From Polaromonas sp. (GTDB taxonomy: Bacteria > Pseudomonadota > Gammaproteobacteria > Burkholderiales > Burkholderiaceae_C): DNA of 16,725 bases. The DNA lies in contig JACMQR010000174.1 of the NCBI GenBank assembly GCA_014376885.1, positions 1-16,725 on the forward strand, given 5' to 3'. Numbering within the stretch: the stretch's first letter is position 1; each line of letters opens with the position of its first letter. Position numbers and translations under genes: made by a program. The notes beneath the pieces are model-generated. The model saw only the letters and a list, made by a program, of their open reading frames with translations, did no database searches and had not been told where the DNA came from. Below are positions 15,158-16,725 of this stretch, one piece after another.

Positions 15158-16725
15158 TCAACGTCTTCGGGCTGAGCGCACGCCTGCCACATTGCCCACA
15201 CTGCCCAGAACCTGCTGGAGCCGTCCGGACTGGGACACCTCGACAGTGAAGGTCATCCAGGCGGTGCCGCCGCGGTTGTCCTTGACCGACTGGGTCTGCA
15301 CGCCGATCACATTCATTTTTTCTTTGGCGAACACTTCGGAGATGTCGCGCAGCAAGCCTTGCCGGTCAGCCGCTTCGACAGCCACGTCCACCGGATACAC
15401 CGCGCCATCCGGCGCCTTGTCCGAGGTCCATTGCACCTCGATCACCCGGTCCGGACTGCCGCTGGCCATGTTGCGAAAGTTGCTGCAGTCGTTGCGGTGG
15501 ATGCTCACGCCCTTTCCCTTGGTGACAAAACCCAAAATATCGTCCGGCGGCGCCGGCTTGCAGCACTTGGCCAGCTGCGTCAAGAGCGAATCCATGCCCA
15601 CCACCAGCACGCTGCCTTTCATGCCTTTGCCGCCCGGAGCCGCTTTGCCAGACGGCCGGGGTTTTTTTGGCAGCACATAGTCATCGACCGAGGGCGCCGG
15701 ATCGGCCGGCCGAAGCATGTTTTCAATCGTTCTGAGCGAGAACTCGTCTTTTCCCACCACCTCGAAAAGTTCATCGGCGGCCTTGAAACCGAGCTGCAGG
15801 GCCAGGTCGTGCAGCTTGATGGCCGTTTTACCTTCACGCTGGAGGAGCTTTTCCACCGCATCCCTGCCTTTGGACACGGTTTGCGCCATGGCCAGGCCGT
15901 TGAACCAGGCGCGCACCTTGGCTTTGGCCCGGTTGCTGGTCAGAAAACCCAGGTCCGGATTGAGCCAGTCGCGGGACGGCCCGCCCTCTTTGAGGGTGAT
16001 CACCTCGACGGTCTGGCCGTTTTGCAGCGGCGTGTTCAGCGGCACCATGACGCCGTCGATGCGCGCCCCCCGGCAGCGATGGCCCAGGCTGGTGTGCACG
16101 CTGTAGGCAAAGTCAACTGTTGTCGCGCCCTGGGGCAGCTCGACGATCGCCGCATCGGGCGTCAGCACATAGATCCGGTCGTCGAACAACCCCTGGTTGG
16201 CATCCCTGGCGCGCTGCGCGGCCGGCCCGGACAGCTCGCGTTCCCAGGCCAGCAGCTGGCGCAGCACCGCAATCTTGGCATCGTAGTCACCACTGGCCGA
16301 AACGCCGGCGTAGCCTTTGGCGCCGGCTTCCTTGTAGGCCCAGTGCGCTGCCACCCCGATTTCGGCATGGTCGTGCATCGCCTGGGTGCGAATCTGGATT
16401 TCCACGGCCCGGCCACACCCGTCGCGAACCACCGTGTGCAGCGACTGGTAGCCATTGACTTTGGGCTTGGCGATGTAGTCGTCGAACTCGCCTTCGACCG
16501 GCGAGAACAGCGAATGAACCACACCCAGCGCCGCATAGCATCCCTTGACATCGGCGGCGATGACGCGCATCGCGCGGATGTCAAACACCTGGGCAAAGTC
16601 AAGCGACTTGCCGCGCATTTTCTTGACAATGCTGTAGATGTGCTTGGGCCGAGCCTGCACCAGCGCAGCAACGCCGCTGCGGTTCAGATCGCGCTCGAGC
16701 TGCAGGCGCAGGGCTTCCATGAAAA
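15158..16725 (-). CDS. relA: (p)ppGpp synthetase RelA, N-terminal part outside window
   Basis: Makes the alarmone (p)ppGpp from GTP/GDP and ATP when uncharged tRNA enters the ribosome. The frame is open across the right edge, so the N-terminal (pseudo)hydrolase domain is not seen. From the first visible Met (16720), the synthetase core has KHIYSIVKKM, then EFDD at 78-81 and NGYQSLHTVV from 89; EXDD rather than RXKD marks the monofunctional RelA type over SpoT/Rel. It is followed by the TGS domain (about 178-240, with DFAYSVHTSLGHRC), a helical part, the zinc-finger-like domain with Cys386-Cys387, His408 and Cys412, and a C-terminal ACT domain (GLLRDISEVFAKEKMNVIGV). The TGA at 15158 ends it after RSARRR. 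tRNA-Val follows with its own promoter. Confidence 0.96.
   Translation of the reverse strand, partial: FMEALRLQLERDLNRSGVAALVQARPKHIYSIVKKMRGKSLDFAQVFDIRAMRVIAADVKGCYAALGVVHSLFSPVEGEFDDYIAKPKVNGYQSLHTVVRDGCGRAVEIQIRTQAMHDHAEIGVAAHWAYKEAGAKGYAGVSASGDYDAKIAVLRQLLAWERELSGPAAQRARDANQGLFDDRIYVLTPDAAIVELPQGATTVDFAYSVHTSLGHRCRGARIDGVMVPLNTPLQNGQTVEVITLKEGGPSRDWLNPDLGFLTSNRAKAKVRAWFNGLAMAQTVSKGRDAVEKLLQREGKTAIKLHDLALQLGFKAADELFEVVGKDEFSLRTIENMLRPADPAPSVDDYVLPKKPRPSGKAAPGGKGMKGSVLVVGMDSLLTQLAKCCKPAPPDDILGFVTKGKGVSIHRNDCSNFRNMASGSPDRVIEVQWTSDKAPDGAVYPVDVAVEAADRQGLLRDISEVFAKEKMNVIGVQTQSVKDNRGGTAWMTFTVEVSQSGRLQQVLGSVGNVAGVRSARRR

Noticed and set aside
1..16725. CRISPR array, prophage, transposon or integron
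   Set aside because: No regularly spaced direct repeats, no transposase, integrase or phage genes; the tRNA genes show no flanking partial duplicates within the window.

Overview
This window looks like an ordinary core-genome stretch from a GC-rich betaproteobacterium, most likely Comamonadaceae (Polaromonas/Rhodoferax-like). That placement is inferred from gene order, protein similarity remembered from the family, the poly-hydroxyalkanoate regulator PhaR, an EXDD-type RelA, and short AT-richer repeat-like pieces that resemble interspersed elements of that family. I found no phage, transposase, CRISPR array or unknown multigene system.

Layout. Positions 1-5344 (minus strand) hold the conserved translation/envelope cluster in the order of transcription rpsB, tsf, pyrH, frr, uppS, cdsA, dxr (dxr is cut by the left edge). 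It makes ribosomal protein S2, EF-Ts, UMP kinase, ribosome recycling factor, undecaprenyl-diphosphate synthase, CDP-diglyceride synthase and DXP reductoisomerase. A strong hairpin-plus-U-tract lies between rpsB and tsf, and the rpsB leader holds a nested stem structure. Positions 5493-9304 (plus strand) hold an amidase-signature hydrolase, a BON-LysM protein like E. coli Kbp (YgaU), and a fused NAD(P)HX epimerase/dehydratase. The last meets a minus-strand YggT-type membrane protein tail to tail at a shared CTAG. Upstream of yggT on the minus strand is rnr (RNase R), which lacks the usual N-terminal helix-turn-helix region and shows signs of a frameshift or start-site shift at its 5' end.

Positions 12516-12600 hold tRNA-Leu(CAG) with a strong terminator. 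After it, all on the minus strand, come rimO (S12 methylthiotransferase), phaR, tRNA-Val(GAC) with an extended -10 promoter, and relA (cut by the right edge, EXDD synthetase motif).

The points most worth a second look are the repeat-like insertion read through in frame inside the NAD(P)HX enzyme, the rnr 5' end, the rpsB-tsf intercistronic terminator and the rpsB leader fold. These are small-scale observations; the genes themselves are familiar.
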